A stretch of 13,591 nucleotides of DNA from Campylobacterales bacterium (GTDB taxonomy: Bacteria > Campylobacterota > Campylobacteria > Campylobacterales > JAADDG01), in the NCBI GenBank assembly GCA_027009865.1, contig JALVCR010000083.1:1-13591 (forward strand), in the 5' to 3' direction. The position numbers and the translations under genes were made by a program. The notes beneath the pieces are model-generated. The model was not told the DNA's origin. It was given only the letters and a program-made list of their open reading frames with translations, and searched no databases. Numbering within the stretch: the stretch's first letter is position 1; every line of letters starts with the position of its first letter. Shown here in pieces: positions 13,373-13,591 of this stretch.

Positions 13373-13591
13373 TAAGATTGGTAAAAGAGAATATATCTTT
13401 TGCTTGTAGATAGATAAAAGGGAGTTTTAAATAATTCTCTTCATGTTCAAAATCTATCTTTAAATCTTTAAAATTTATTTCAACGCATCCCATGCTCTCT
13501 CTTTTCTCCTTTCCTTCTATATCGTATCCGCAGTAAGCCGATTTTATAACACCAACTCCTTTAAATTTTTTCCAATTGTTTTTTGAATTTA
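13365..13591 (-). CDS. C-terminal part of an unidentified protein (5' truncated by window edge)
   Basis: A minus-strand frame is open from the window edge for 74 codons and ends with TAA at 13365-13367, overlapping the 3' end of queC by 8 nt (convergent genes). The other two minus frames have early stops. The visible part includes WKKFKGVGVIKSAYCGYDIE, ESMGCVEINFKDLKIDFEHE and the end LPFIYLQAKDIFSFTNLTN, a mixed beta-rich pattern without membrane segments. I do not recognise the family. Composition and codon use resemble the core genes nearby. Confidence 0.7.
   Translation of the reverse strand, partial: NSKNNWKKFKGVGVIKSAYCGYDIEGKEKRESMGCVEINFKDLKIDFEHEENYLKLPFIYLQAKDIFSFTNLTN

Noticed and set aside
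1..13591. CRISPR array, tRNA or rRNA genes
   Set aside because: No regularly spaced direct repeats and no cloverleaf-like or rRNA-like segments were found. Nearly all of the window is coding.

Overview
The window looks like chromosomal DNA of a member of the Campylobacterota (formerly Epsilonproteobacteria), probably one of the AT-rich, free-living vent-type lineages. This is an inference. It rests on low GC, very tight head-to-tail gene packing with 1-17 nt overlaps, the monofunctional HisB, the short GNAT-type N-acetylglutamate synthase, and the kdsC-lptC-lptA-engB order. Genus and species cannot be fixed from the sequence alone.

Left end (1-1492). The tail of an unidentified + strand gene is followed by a small, very AT-rich accessory island with two toxin-antitoxin modules in tandem. 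The first is a RelBE-type pair (RHH antitoxin 260-490, RelE-fold toxin 483-734), driven by a near-consensus sigma-70 promoter (TTGACA, 17 bp, TACAAT) that overlaps a palindromic operator candidate. The second is a VapBC-type pair (792-1043 and 1036-1407, PIN-domain toxin). In both, the toxin ATG lies 8 nt inside the antitoxin gene, which suggests translational coupling. Downstream lie an 11-codon fossil of another relE gene (1415-1446) and a long hairpin (1449-1480) inside an imperfect inverted repeat that reaches the stop codon of the next gene.

Main block (1493-12616, minus strand). Fifteen genes run without a gap larger than 29 nt and probably form one long transcription unit. In transcription order they are ybeY, a Ca2+/cation antiporter, a glycosyltransferase-like gene of very low GC, tatD, mltD, rlpA, hisB, kdsC, lptC, lptA, ysxC/engB, a stand-alone N-acetylglutamate synthase, a small MreD-like membrane protein, mrdA (PBP2) and an unrecognised conserved-looking gene. 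The theme is envelope growth: Kdo synthesis and LPS export (KdsC, LptC, LptA), peptidoglycan elongation (PBP2, MreD-like) and peptidoglycan cleavage (MltD, RlpA). Ribosome maturation (YbeY, EngB) and histidine and arginine biosynthesis genes are interspersed.

Right end (12617-13591). A short divergent intergenic region contains a perfect 22-bp palindrome carrying a TATAAT box on each strand. It separates the long operon from queC (7-cyano-7-deazaguanine synthase, + strand). The 3' end of queC overlaps that of an incomplete, unidentified minus-strand gene.

No tRNA, rRNA, CRISPR array, insertion sequence or phage gene was seen. Most of the window is ordinary core chromosome. The unusual parts are the TA island with its relE fossil and hairpin, the low-GC glycosyltransferase-like gene, and the symmetric divergent promoter.
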